Source of the DNA: Pelecanus crispus
Taxonomy: Eukaryota; Chordata; Aves; Pelecaniformes; Pelecanidae
DNA: 64,000 nt
Assembly: GCF_030463565.1 (NCBI RefSeq)
Contig: NC_134662.1
Location: 5,495,001-5,559,000, forward strand
Reading direction: 5' to 3'
The notes beneath the pieces are model-generated. The model did no database searches. It saw only the letters and a program-made list of their open reading frames with translations, and was not told the origin of the DNA. Shown piece after piece: positions 1 to 11,600 of the stretch (positions are counted from its first letter, which is position 1; each line of letters begins with the position of its first letter). The translations under genes and the position numbers were made by a program.

Positions 1-700
1 CTGGGGGCTGCAGGGTGCCAGGATGCTGATGCCACGGCCTTTGGGGTGCCCATGGCAGGGGCTGCAGGGTGCCAGGGGCTCTGGGGTGCCAGGGGCTGCA
101 GGGTGCCAGGATGCTGATGCCACGGCCTTTGGGGTGCCTGTGCTGGGAGCTGCAGGGTGCCAGGGGCTGCGGGGTGCCCAAACTGGGGGCTACAGGATGC
201 TGGGGTGCCGGTGCCAGGGCTCTGGGGTGCCCATGCCAGGGGCTGCAGGGTGCCGGTGCCAAGATGCCCGTGCCGGCAGCAGCAGGGTGCTGGGGGCTCT
301 GGGGTGCCAGGGGCTGCAGGGTGCCAGGGGCTCCGGGGTGCCGGGGACTGCAGGGTGCCAGGGGCTCCGGGGTACCAGTGCTGGGGGCTCTGGGGTGCCG
401 GGGGCTCCGGGGTGCTGTGGTGCCCGGGGTGCCAGTGCCAGGGGCTGCAGGGTGCTGGGGGTTCCGGGGTGCCGGGGGCTCCGGGGTGCCGGTGCCGGGG
501 GCAGCGGGGGTGCCGGGGGTGTCGGGGGCTGCAGGGTGCTGGGGGCTCCGGGGGTACCAGTGCTGGGGGCTCTGGGGTGCCGAGGGCTCCGGGGTGCTGT
601 GATGCCCGGGGTGCCAGTGCCAGGGGCTGCAGGGTGCTGGGGGCTCCGGGGTGCCGGTGCCGGGGGCTGCAGGGTGCCGGGGGTGGCGGGGGCTGCAGCC
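1..700. repeat. GC-rich minisatellite, ~18-bp unit
   Basis: Tandem array of a short G-rich unit of about 18 bp, typified by GGGGCTCCGGGGTGCCG and GGGGCTGCAGGGTGCCA, running from the window edge to about base 700, so its true start lies outside. Units vary by substitutions (CTCC/CTGC/CTCT) and small indels. The long open frames across it encode only Gly/Cys/Ala/Pro-rich repeats in several frames at once, as expected of a stop-free array, and do not support a gene. It lies just upstream of the ISYNA1 promoter. Confidence 0.85.
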
Positions 701-819
701 CCCGGTGCCGGGGCCGGGGGTGGCAGCAGCGTGGGAGCGGCACCGTGGGACGGAGCCCGTGGGACCGAGCCCGTGGGAAGGCGCGGGGCCCGCCGGCGCA
801 GGAAGCCGCCGGCCCGGGG

Positions 820-1259
820 CAGTCAATGGCCGGAAGGCGGCGGCGGGACCCCCGGCCCCGGCCCGGGCCCCGGCCCCGGCGCCACTTCCCCTTCCCGGGT
901 CAGCGGCCGCTCCCCTCCGCCTTCGCCTTCGCCTCCCGCTCCCGCCGCCGCCCCCCGGTGAGAGCCCCGGCGGGGCCCGGGCCGCCCGCACCTGCCGGGG
1001 GGAGCGGGGGGAGCGGGGGCAGCGGGGACACCCGGGGCGGGGGGGGGGGGGCCGGGGGCGCCGGTGCCGGTGGCGGCGGGGCACGTGCGGGGGGGCGGTG
1101 GGGGCCGGTTTGGGGGGGCGGGGCCGGCGGGGGGGGGGGCGGGCCCTGGGAGCCGATTAAGCGGCGGGAGCCGGGGCGGCCGCAGCCGCGATCGCATCAT
1201 CCCCCGCGGGGCAGCACCGGCACCGGCTCCGGCTCCGGCTCCGCCGCCTCCAGCGCCCG
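820..1259 (+). promoter_or_regulatory. ISYNA1: ISYNA1 CpG-rich promoter and non-coding exon 1 (3' end at 1259)
   Basis: A very CpG-dense stretch leads to a consensus splice donor (CCCG|GTGAGTG) at 1260. No in-frame start joins it to the ISYNA1 reading frame, so I read it as a 5' UTR exon spliced to the coding exon whose acceptor ends at 2563. There is no TATA box; the region is GC-box rich. The transcription start is not determined; the exon probably begins around 1150-1200. The exon itself is inferred; only the donor and the composition are seen directly. Confidence 0.55.
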
Positions 1260-1436
1260 GTGAGTGCCCGCGGGGAGGGCGGGGGCGGCCCGGGGAGGGG
1301 TTTGCTCCTTCGGTCCCGGGAAGCGGGGGCGGCCCCGCGCCCGTGTCCCCCCGTGCCCCCGGACACGCCGGGGCGGCAGGGACAGCCCCTGTCCCCGTGT
1401 CCCCCCGCAGCCCTGGGAGCGGGGGCAGCCCCGGTC

Positions 1437-2125
1437 CCCGCGTCCCCTGTGCACCCCAGGGTCTGCACCCCGTCCCCGTGCCCCCTGTGCACCCCAGGGT
1501 GCAGGGGCAGCCCCCGTCCCCTGTGCACCCCAGGGTCTGCACCCCGTCCCCGTGCCCCCTGTGCACCCCAGGGTGCAGGGGCAGCCCCCGTCCCCTGTGC
1601 ACCCCAGGGTCTGCACCCCGTCCCCGTGCCCCCTGTGCACCCCAGGGTGCAGGGGCAGCTCCTGTGCCCCGTAAACCCCAGGGTGCAGGGACAAGCCCCC
1701 ATCCCTGTGTCCCCTGTGCACCCCAGGGTGCAGGGGCGGCCCCAGTCCCCACGTCCCCTGTGCACCCCAGGGTGCAGGGTCTGCACCCCGTCCCCACGTC
1801 CCCTGTGCACCCCAGGGTGCAGGGTCTGCACCCCATCCCCGTGTCCCCTGTGCACCCCAGGGTGCAGGGTCTGCACCCCGTCCCCACGTCCCCTGTGCAC
1901 CCCAGGGTGCAGGGTCTGCACCCCATCCCCACGTCCCCTGTGCACCCCAGGGTGCAGGGGCGGCCCCCGTCCCCACGTCCCCTGTGCACCCCAGGGTGCA
2001 GGGGCAGCCCTCGTCCCCACGTCCCCTGTGCACCCCAGGGTCTGCACCCCGTCCCTGTGTCCCCTGTGCATCCCAGGGTGCAGGGGCAGCCCCCATCCCC
2101 ATGTCCCCTGCACCCTCTGCCACCC
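1437..2125. repeat. 45-bp minisatellite in ISYNA1 intron 1
   Basis: Tandem array built on a 45-bp unit centred on CCCTGTGCACCCCAGGGTGC, clearest between about 1748 and 1990, where ACGTC/GTGTC markers recur exactly every 45 bp. Flanking units alternate long and short forms. Because 45 is a multiple of three and the unit lacks stops, it produces long artificial Pro-rich frames on both strands. It fills the first half of the intron between non-coding exon 1 and the ATG exon of ISYNA1. Confidence 0.85.
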
Positions 2126-2574
2126 CAGGGAGTGGGGACAGCTCGGTCCCCATGTCCCCCAGGAGCATCCCTCGGCCCCCCTGTGCCCACAGCCACCCCT
2201 GGGGAGGGGGCAGCAGGGACAGCCTCCTGCCTGCCCCGAGCAGGACGGGGACCCTGCACCCTCCGCCTTGGTGGGGTCTCAGCCCCCCCCGCCCCACTCC
2301 CCGCCCGTCCCGGGGGCCGCGGCCGGTGCCGGGGCACGCGTGGGAAGGGGCCACGGTGGCGGGGCCACGGTGGCAGCCCCACCACCGCTGCCGCTGCGCT
2401 GGGAGGCCGCGGGGCAGGGAGCCAAGGGTCCCCACCGGCGGCACAGCCTGGCAGGGAGCGGTGCCGGAGCCGTGTCCCGGCAGGGCGGGGGGACCGGAGG
2501 AGGCCCGGGGGGGGCCCGGCGTGCCAGGCCTGCGGGGCTGACACCCATTTCCTCCTATTCCAGCTCCAGGAACA

Positions 2575-4820
2575 ATGGCAGAGACATTCCTTGTGGAGAG
2601 CCCCGACGTCACGTACAGCAAGGATTTCATCGAGGCCAAGTACACGTACAGCACCGTGCACGTCTGCAAGGAGAACGGCGTCACCAAGGTAGGGGCAGGG
2701 CGGGCGGGGGGCTGGCGGGGGGGGCTCGGCCGCGGCTCTGCACGTCCCCACGTGTCCCCTGTCTCTGTCCCGCAGGTGCGGCCCTGCTCGACCCGCTTCA
2801 CCTTCCGGACGGGGCGGCAGGTCCCGCGCCTGGGGGTGATGCTGGTGGGCTGGGGGGGCAACAACGGCACGACGGTGACGGCGGCCGTGCTGGCCAACAA
2901 GCTGGGGCTGTCCTGGATGACCAAGACCGGGCGCAAGGTGGGTGTCCCCGGCGGGACCCCAGCGAGGTCCCAGGACCCGGGCGTCCCGCAGGGATGGGGA
3001 TGCAGAGCTCAGCTGCTCCCAGCCGCACCTGGGTCCTGCACCCCGATCTCCTCCCTGCCCCTGTGGAGGTGGTCTGTGGCCCCGGCCCCCCGGTTTGGGG
3101 GTGCTGGGGACCCCCCCTGTGCCGGTGGCTCATCCTTGCATTCTCCATCCCAGAAAGCCAACTACTACGGCTCCCTCCTCCAAGCCTCCACCGTCTGCCT
3201 GGGCACCGGCCCCGCCGGCGACGTCTACGTGCCTTTCCGCGACCTGCTGCCCATGGTGCACCCCAATGACATCGTCTTTGACGGTAGGTGGGGCGTGGGG
3301 GGGAACCCCGCGATGGGGTGGGGGACCCTGAGTGGTCGGTCACCCCCGGTCCCCCAGGCTGGGACATCTCCTCGCTGAACCTGGCGGAGGCCATGCGGCG
3401 GGCGGAGGTGCTGGACTGGCCGCTGCAGGAGCAGCTCTGGCCCCACCTGGAGAAGATGAAGCCCCGTCCCTCCATCTACATCCCCGAGTTCATCGCCGCC
3501 AACCAGGAGGAGCGGGCGGACAACGTCCTCCGCGGGTCCATGGCTGAGCAGGTCCTGGCGGGGTGGTGGTGGGACGCAGGTGACGGAGGGGATGCCGCCG
3601 CGCTGATGTGTCCCCCGCGGTGGCATCCCAGGTGGAGCAGATCCGCAGGGACATCCGGGACTTCAAGGAGACCAGCGGGGTGGACAAAGTCATCGTCCTC
3701 TGGACGGCCAACACGGAGCGCTTCTGCGATGTCGTGCCGGGGCTCAACGACACTGCCGACAACCTGCTGCGGGCCATCGAGGTCAGGGGACAGGGGAAGG
3801 GACCAGGGGGGTGACGGCAGCGCCCCGCTAGTGCTGAGCCGCCCCGTGTCCCTGCAGCGAGGCCTGGAGGTGTCCCCGTCCACGCTCTTCGCCGTGGCCA
3901 GCATCCTGGAGGGCTGCGCCTACATCAACGGCTCCCCCCAGAACACCTTCGTGCCGGGGGCGGTGGAGCTGGCCGCCCAGCGCCGCGTCTTCATCTGCGG
4001 CGATGATTTCAAGTCAGGTCAGACCAAGCTCAAGTCGGTGCTGGTGGACTTCTTGGTGGGCGCCGGGCTCAAGGTACATGGGGATGGGGCGGCCCGGGGG
4101 GGGGACCTGCCCCTGATTGGGGGGGGTGACAGGGGGTGACCAGCCTGCACCCCCTGCCCAGACCAAGTCCATCGTGAGCTACAACCACCTGGGGAACAAC
4201 GACGGGAAGAACCTCTCGGCCCCGCAGCAGTTTCGCTCCAAGGAGATCTCCAAGAGCAACGTGGTGGACGACACGGTCCAGGCCAACCCCATCCTCTACG
4301 GCCCCCAGGACAAACCCGACCACTGCGTGAGTTGGGGGCCGGGGGGGGGACACACGACGAGGATGGGGGTGACGGGGAGGTGACGGGCCGTCGCTTCGCA
4401 GGTGGTGATCAAGTACGTGCCCTACGTGGGGGACAGCAAGCGCGCGCTGGACGAGTACACGTCGGAGATCATGATGGGTGGCACCAACACCATCGTCATC
4501 CACAACACGTGCGAGGTGGGTTGGGTGGGGTGGCCCTGGGGGGGGGGGGGGGGGGGTGCGTCCTCGGGGGGTGGTGGTTCACCCCCCCCTCGGTGCCCGC
4601 AGGACTCGCTGCTGGCCAGCCCCATCATCCTGGACCTGGCCATCCTCACGGAGCTGTGCCAGCGCGTCACCTTCTGCACCGAGGCCGACCCCGAGTTCCA
4701 GGGCTTCCACAGCGTCCTCTCCATCGTCGCCTTCCTCTGCAAGGCCCCGCTGGTGCCCGAGGGCACCCCCGTCGTCAACGCCCTCTTCCGCCAGCGCAGC
4801 TGCATCGAGAACATCCTGAG
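2575..4820 (+). CDS. ISYNA1: Inositol-3-phosphate synthase 1 (9 coding exons, 3' end lost in gap)
   Basis: Catalyses the NAD-dependent cytosolic conversion of glucose 6-phosphate to inositol 3-phosphate, the committed step of inositol synthesis. Coding exons: 2575-2688, 2776-2937, 3154-3283, 3358-3551, 3632-3781, 3858-4073, 4162-4326, 4402-4515, 4603-4820. They join in frame without stops to 487 codons plus two bases. Family hallmarks seen: NAD-binding GWGGNNGT (63-70), LWTANTER (223-230), [11 protein letters not shown] (about 274-284), [10 protein letters not shown] (328-337), SKSNVVDD. The start has a good context (ACAATGG) and the family-type N-terminus [12 protein letters not shown]. Human ISYNA1 has 558 residues, so about 70 C-terminal residues are missing; the last donor (4821) points into the repeat and N gap. 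The exon 5 donor (CAG|GTCCTG, 3552) is weak but gives the correct frame. Identity is secure from sequence and from the neighbouring SSBP4. Confidence 0.97.
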
Positions 4821-4829
4821 GTACCCGCG

Positions 4830-5148
4830 GGGGTCCCCGTGCTCGTGGGTGCCAGCTCCCACCCACCCCGGTGCCCATGGTGGCACCCACGGCTCGTGGT
4901 CCCGGTGCTTGAGACCCAGGGCACCAACACCAGCGGGTGCCGGTGCCTGTGGGTGCCCAGCACCCATGCATGGGGTGTCCAAATCCAGTAGGTCCCAGTG
5001 CCCGAGGCTTGGGGTGCCTGACGCTGGTGGGTGACGCTGGTGCACAGTGCCCGTGCCACCAGTGGGTCCCGGTGTCCGTCACCCACGGGTCCCAGTGCCC
5101 AATGCCCATGCGTCCTGGTGCGTGACGCCCAGAGGCGATGGTCCCAGT
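4830..5148. repeat. Degenerate GC-rich tandem repeat beside assembly gap
   Basis: Imperfect short repeats of GGGTGCC, CACCCATG and GGTCCCAGTGCC type run from the ISYNA1 exon 10 donor up to the N run. No ISYNA1 terminal exon is visible here. The repeat probably caused the assembly break. Confidence 0.6.
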
Positions 5149-5348
5149 NNNNNNNNNNNNNNNNNNNNNNNNNNNNNNNNNNNNNNNNNNNNNNNNNNNN
5201 NNNNNNNNNNNNNNNNNNNNNNNNNNNNNNNNNNNNNNNNNNNNNNNNNNNNNNNNNNNNNNNNNNNNNNNNNNNNNNNNNNNNNNNNNNNNNNNNNNNN
5301 NNNNNNNNNNNNNNNNNNNNNNNNNNNNNNNNNNNNNNNNNNNNNNNN
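5149..5348. other. Assembly gap (200 Ns)
   Basis: Exactly 200 consecutive Ns, most likely a gap of nominal rather than measured size. It sits between the last visible ISYNA1 exon (+) and the last visible SSBP4 exon (-); both genes still need one short terminal coding exon, and neither is found in the flanks. Confidence 0.98.
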
Positions 5349-5621
5349 GAGAGCGGAGACACGGGGGGGTTAGCGGGGTTGGGGGGGGGCCGGGGGGGGG
5401 GGGTGGGCACACACCGCTGCCCCCCCACCTCACGCCTCCCGGCCGCTGGGCCAAGGCGAGCCCCCCGCTGCCATGGGGGGGGGGGGGGGGGTCCCGCCGT
5501 GGGGACGTGGTGGGTGTTGTGTCCGTCCCCCCGTCCCCGGCTGCCGCGCCCCCCCCCGGGCCCCCCGCCCTCGCCGCCTGCCCCCCCGGGGGTCCCCGGG
5601 GGTCCCCGCCGGGTCCCTTAC

Positions 5622-8600
5622 GCTGTCGCTTTGGAAGGGGTTTAAGAAATTGCTGCTCAGCTCAGTGTCGTCCCGCGGGGTGCCGGGGGGGTTGCTCAGG
5701 GCCCCCAGGTTACTGGGGGAGCTCTGGGGGAGGGGGGAGAGAAATGTTAGGGGGGGGGTGGGGGGGGGGGTGGGAATGGGGCAGGGTCTTGGGACATGGG
5801 GGGGGCCCAGTGAATGGGGGGGGGGGGGGTGGCAATAAATGGGGTCCCAAAGGATGGAGGGGGATCCCAGTCCATGGAGGGGAGGGTCCCAGTGCATGGA
5901 GGGGAGGGCAATAAATGGGGGTCCCAGTACATTGGGGGGGGGGGGATCCCAGTGCATCGGGGGGCAATAAATGGGGGTCCCGGTCCATGAGGGGGTGCCA
6001 GTGCATGGAGGGGCCAATAAATGGCGGGGGGGGGTGGGGTGGGGTGTCCCAGTGCATGGGGGGGGTCCAATAAATGGGGTCCCAGTACATGGGGGGGGGG
6101 GCGGATCCAGTGCATTGGGGGGGCAATAAATGGGGTCCCGGTCCATGAGGGGGTGCCAGTGCATGGAGGGACCAATATATGTGGGGGGGGGGGTGTCCCA
6201 GTGCATGGGGGGGGTCCAATAAATGGGGGTCCCAGTCCGGGGGGGGAGAATCCCATCCCATAGGGGGTCCCAGTGCATGTGGGGGGACAATAAATGGGGT
6301 CCCAGTGCATCATGGTGGGGGCAGATCCCAGTCAATGGGGGGGGGGCCCAATAATGGGATCCCAGTCCATGGGGGGGGGTCCTAGTGCATGTGGGGGGGG
6401 CCCAATAAATGGGATCCCAGTCCATGGGGGGGGTCCTAGTGCATGGGGGGGGCCCAATAAATGGGATCCCAGTCCATGGGGGGGGGGTCCTAGTGCATGT
6501 GGGGGGGGCCCAATAAATGGGATCCCAGTCCATGGGGGGGGTCCTAGTGCATGGGGGGGGGGGCCCAATAAATGGGATCCCAGTGCATGGGGGGGGTCCC
6601 AGTGCATGGGGGGTGGGGGGGGGCAATAAATGGGGTGCCAGTGCATGTGGGGGGGGCCCAATAAATGGGATCCCAGTCCATGGGGGGGGGTCCCAGTGCA
6701 TGCGGGGGCGGGGGTCCCAGCACACAGGGTTTCAGGGTCCCCACCCTCACCTTTGGCAGCCCATCCATGTCCCCGGAGCCTGCAAGGACGACAGCAGGGC
6801 GTCAGTGACCCCCCCACTCTGTGCCCCCCACCCTTGCTACCCCCCCCCGCCGTCCCCCCCCAGCCGCGGCGGGGGCTGCGCGGGGCCCGGCCACCCGCAG
6901 ATGGAGCTCACGGAGCGCAGGCTGCGGCCACAGCGGGGCCGGGGACCACCGCCACGTCCCGGGGTGCTGGGGGGGGGACACGGCCCCCCCGGGCAGGGTG
7001 GGGTTGGGGTGGGGGTACCCACCTAAGGATCCGTTCATGTGGTGCGGCTCCATCGTGCTCAAGCCGCCCATGGGCCCCTCGGGTCCGGGCCCCATCGGGA
7101 ACTGGAAGGGAAGGGGGGGGGGGGTGAGCAATGTGGGACCCCCCCAGCCCTGTGCCCCCCTGCCCAGCCCCGTCCCCCACCCCATCCCCGTCACTCACGT
7201 TCGGCCGGTTCCCCGCGGGCCCGATGGGGTTCATCATGGTGTACATGTTCTCACTGGAGTTGGTGGAGTCTGCGGGGGGGGGGACGTTGGGGAGGGGGAG
7301 GTCAGCATGGCACCCCAAATCCCCCCCCGCAGTGTCCCCCACCCCCCGTGCCGCGTCCCGTCCCGCTCCCCGCTGACACTCACCTCCGGGGCTGGGCAGG
7401 ATTGGGGTGCCGGGGGGGCCCACGCCCCCGGGAGGGCCCTGGGGGGAGAGGAGGGGGGGGGGTTAGGGGGGGCCGCAGCGGGTTTGCCTGCAGCCCCCCC
7501 ATGCCCCGAGTGCACCCCAACACTCACCACATAGTTCCCGGGGGACGAGGAGGAGTAGGCAATCTGGGGGGGACAAGAGCAGGGGGGTCAGCATGGGGGG
7601 GGGCATGGGGTCAGCATTGGGGGGCACAGAGCCGGCACCCTCATGGCCCCAGCCCGCCCCCCCCCCCCCCCCCCCCAACTTACAGAGTTGGCATTGGGGT
7701 TCGGCCAGGGCCCACGGCCGCCGGGGCCCCTGGAAGGCAACGGAGAGAGGTGAGGGGGGGGTCCCGCCGGCCCCTGGGCCCCCCCACCCCATGTGGCCAC
7801 CGGCTCCCCCTGCCCAGCCCCGGGGTGGGGGGGCGCGGGGGGGGGGGGGTGGGTGCCTTACATGTTCATGGCGGGCATGCCAGGGCCGGCCAGCGAGCTG
7901 GGGGGGGGCCGCATCCCGCTGCCGTAGGTCTGCGGGGAGAGCAGGGCGTCAGCGGGACCGGGATGCTCCGTCCCTGTCGCCAGCCCCGTCCCCACCCCAT
8001 CATTGTCTCCCTGTCATCTCCCTGTCCTCGTCCCCAAAGCCATTCCCATCCCTGTCCCCAACCCCATCCTCATCCCTAGCCCTGCTCCCATCCCCGTCTG
8101 TCGCCAGCCCTGTCCCCAACCCCATTCCCATCCCCATCCCTGCATCCTTGACCCCAAACCTATCCCCATCCCTGTATCCCTGTCCCCAACCCCATCCCCA
8201 TATCCCTGTCCCCATCCCTGCATCCCTGGCCCCCAAGCCCATGCCCATTCCTGTATCCCTGTCCCCAACCCTGTCCGTCTCCCTGTCCCCACCCCATCAT
8301 TGTCTCTGTCATCTCCCTGTCCTCATCCCCAACACCATTCCCACCCCTGTCCCCAACCCCATCCTCATCCCTAGCCCTGCTCCCATCCCCGTTGCCAGCC
8401 CTGTCCCCAACCCCATTCCCACCCCCATCCCTGCATCCCTGACCACAAACCCATCCCCATATCCCTGACCCCATCCTTGTATCCCTGACTCCAAACCTAT
8501 ACCCATCCCTGTATCCCTGACCCCAAACCCATCCCCATCCCTGTATCCCTGATCCCAAACCCATCTCCATATCCCTGTCCCCATCCCCATCCCTGTATCC

Positions 8601-11600
8601 CTGACCCCAAACCCATCCCCACCCCTGTATTCCTATCCCCATCCCCGTAACCCCATCCCCATCCATGTTTCCATTCCCATCCGCATCCCCACCCTTGTAT
8701 CCTTGTCCCCATCCCTGTATCCCTGACTCCAAACCCATCCCCATCCCTGTATCCCTGATCCCAAACCCATCTCCATATCCCTGTCCCCATCCCCATCCCT
8801 GTATCCCTGACCCTGAAGCCATCCCCATCCCCATATTCCTATCCCCATCCCCAACTCCATCCCCATATCCCCATCCCTGTATCCCTGTCCCCATCCCCAT
8901 ATCCCTGACCCCAGCTCCATCCCTGTCTCCATACTTCCCAGTGCCCGTGCCCCGTGCCCTCACCTGGGGGGCCATGCCGGCCATGCCTCGCGGGGGGTTC
9001 ATGCGCTGCATCGGGCCCCCCATGCCGGGATGCCCTGTGCGAAGGGGAGGAGGAGGTGTGAGACCCCCCCCCCGCCGCACCCCCACCCCACCCCACCGTG
9101 GGCGGGGGGGGGGACACGGGGACAGGGACCCCCCCCCCCAACTCACCCTGCGACCGCGCGGCCGGATCCATGGCGTTGGGCAGCAGTGGCTGGGAGCCGG
9201 GGACGCCCACGGGAGGCTGAGGAGGGAGGGGGGGACAGGGGGTCAGGGTGCTGCGGGACCCCCCCACCCAGAGGGGTCTGCACTCGCTTCGGCGTGGGGG
9301 GGGGGGTCCCTGTCCGCGACCACCTCACCTGGTTCGGCATCCGGAGCGGGGGGCCGGGGGCCGCCGGGGTAGCGGGGGGACATGAAGGGCTGCAAGAGAG
9401 GGGGCGGGGGGGTGAGCCGGGGCTGGGGGGCTGCGGCGTCACCCTGGGGGGGCCGGGGGGGGCTGGGGCACTGCTGCGGGCGCTGGGGGGGGGCGGCCGG
9501 GGGCTGCCGGGCTGGGCCCAGCCTTACCTGGCTGTGCGGCCCCAGCATGGGGGCACCGGGGTTGTGGGGCGGAGGGTTGGGCGTGGGGCGATGGCTGAGA
9601 GCCCGCAGGTCCCTTCAAGAGAAATAAAACACGGTTACGGGCGGGGGGGGCCTGGGGGGGGGGCAGCGGCCCCCGGGGGGAGCACCCCGGTGGGGGGTGT
9701 GGGGGGGGACACGGGGCCGGCCCCAGCCCAGGGCGGTGCGGGGTGGGGTGGGGGGCATGGGGGGGGGGGTGGATCTGGCTGTGCCGCGGTGTGAGGGGGG
9801 GCCCCCGGCTCGTGTAAACCCCCCGGCTGCACGCACACGCGGGGCTCAGGCGTGCGCACACGCTAAGGTCACGCACACGCCTGCAGACAGCGTGGGAGCA
9901 CAACCGGGTTCCTCAGCACTGTGTGCGCGGGCCCCGGCATGCACACGGGCTCGCACACGCACTCCCATGCATGTGCTCACACATGGGTGCTTGCACGCAT
10001 GCACACACCCCAGCCCTCTGCGCGCACACATGCATCATGCGCACCCGTGCACCACGCGCACGCACGCGGTGGCTCACATGCACGCGTGGAGCTCTGCAAG
10101 GACACGTGTGCACGCCCACATGCGCTCGCGCCCCACGCCGTGGGCACAGACACGCGATGCTCGCGCGCACGTACACGTGCACGTACGGCCGCCGGCACAT
10201 GCACGCTCATGCACGAGCAAGCTCACACGCATGCACGCGTGCCGTCTCGCGCACAGGCACGCTCACACGCGTGCAGGCAGACGTGCTCACGCGTGCGCGA
10301 GCACACGCAGCAGGACGACACCCCCGAGCCCCCCCCGTGGGGGCTGCCCCGCCGCAGGCAGCGCAGGCGGGGGGGCACGGCCGCAGGGCAGGGCGCAGGC
10401 AGGCCGGTACCTGAAAGAAGGCGGGGGGCATGGGCCCCCCCGGCATGCCCTCGCCGGGGGGCAGGTTCCCCATCACCGGGCTGGGAGCCGCCGCTGCGCT
10501 CTGCGGGGAGAGGAGAGCTCAGCACCGGGGGGTCCCCCCCGGCACCCCCCCCGGCACGCAGGCGGTGCCGGATCCGGCTTCCGCAGCTGGGCCCCATCGC
10601 CGGTACGGCTGCGGCACCGGGGGCCGCTGACCCGCACGCTCGGGGCCACCGGCGTGTCCCAGCCCCAGGCCCACCCTGGCCCCCAGGTCCCCAATTTGCC
10701 CCCGAGCCCCCGGGCCGAGGCGTCAGCGCCAAGCCAGCCGCCGAGCTCGGCCTGCGCGAGCGAGAGGGCAGCGCGGGGAGAACCCGGCACGCTCCCCCTG
10801 CCAGCCAAATTGGGGGGCTGGGGGGGGGCTGCGGCCGGCCCTGCGGGGACCCCGTGGGGGCCGGCTGGGCCGGGGGGCGCGGGCAGGGGGCCCTGGCCCC
10901 ACTCGCCTGCCGGCCCAGTCCGAGGGGAGCTGTTAAGGGAAGGAATGTGCCGGCTTTCCGGCTCGGCCCCTCCGCCACAACTGGTTTCAATTTGTAGGGG
11001 AGGAGGAGAAGCAGGGGGGGGACGACCTCGCGCTGCCCCCTCCGCCCGGGGGGCCCCGCGCCGCCCCACGGCCCCCCCAGCCCGCTGCCAGCCCTGCGGG
11101 GAGAGCGGGGCCCCCGGCTGCATTTGGAGGGGGGGGGCAGCACCCACTGATGGGTGCCAGGCTGGGGGCACCCACGGGTGCTGCCGGAGTGGAAATGGGG
11201 ATGGGGACGCCGGGCGGGGAGGGTGAGACCCCGGGGGCTCCCGCGGTGGGCACGCGGGGCACGCCACGCACACGGGTCACGCCACGCACACGGGTCACAC
11301 CTGGGAGACCGCTGACACGCGGCACACGGGTGACACCAGGCACACGGGTGACAGGGGGTGCCCAGGGGCACCCAGCCGGGGGTCCCCGCCCCACGGCGTG
11401 GCCGCAGCAGGGCCTGGCGCCTGCTGGGGTCCGGGGGCTGGAGGGGGGGGGTCCCAGGGCCCCCAGCCTCATTTCCCAGCTGCAGGATGCGGCCCCAGGG
11501 ATCATTTGCAAGACAATGGGAGCCTTCGCAGGCTGCCAAAACCAACAGTGCCCGGGGGGGGCACCGGGGGGGCCAGGCATGGCCCCCCCATCCTGAAACC

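Noticed and set aside
23-961. Long Gly/Cys/Ala-rich open frames at the window start
   Set aside because: They run through an 18-bp tandem array in several frames simultaneously, with no splice, family or start-site support; stop-poor GC-rich repeats explain them.
823-2936. Open frames of 500-670 codons over the ISYNA1 promoter and intron 1
   Set aside because: They are generated by the 45-bp repeat and CpG island on both strands and conflict with the clear ISYNA1 exon structure.
5730-6720. CRISPR-like appearance of the repeated G-rich units
   Set aside because: Units are contiguous tandem copies without unique spacers, in a vertebrate intron; it is a minisatellite.
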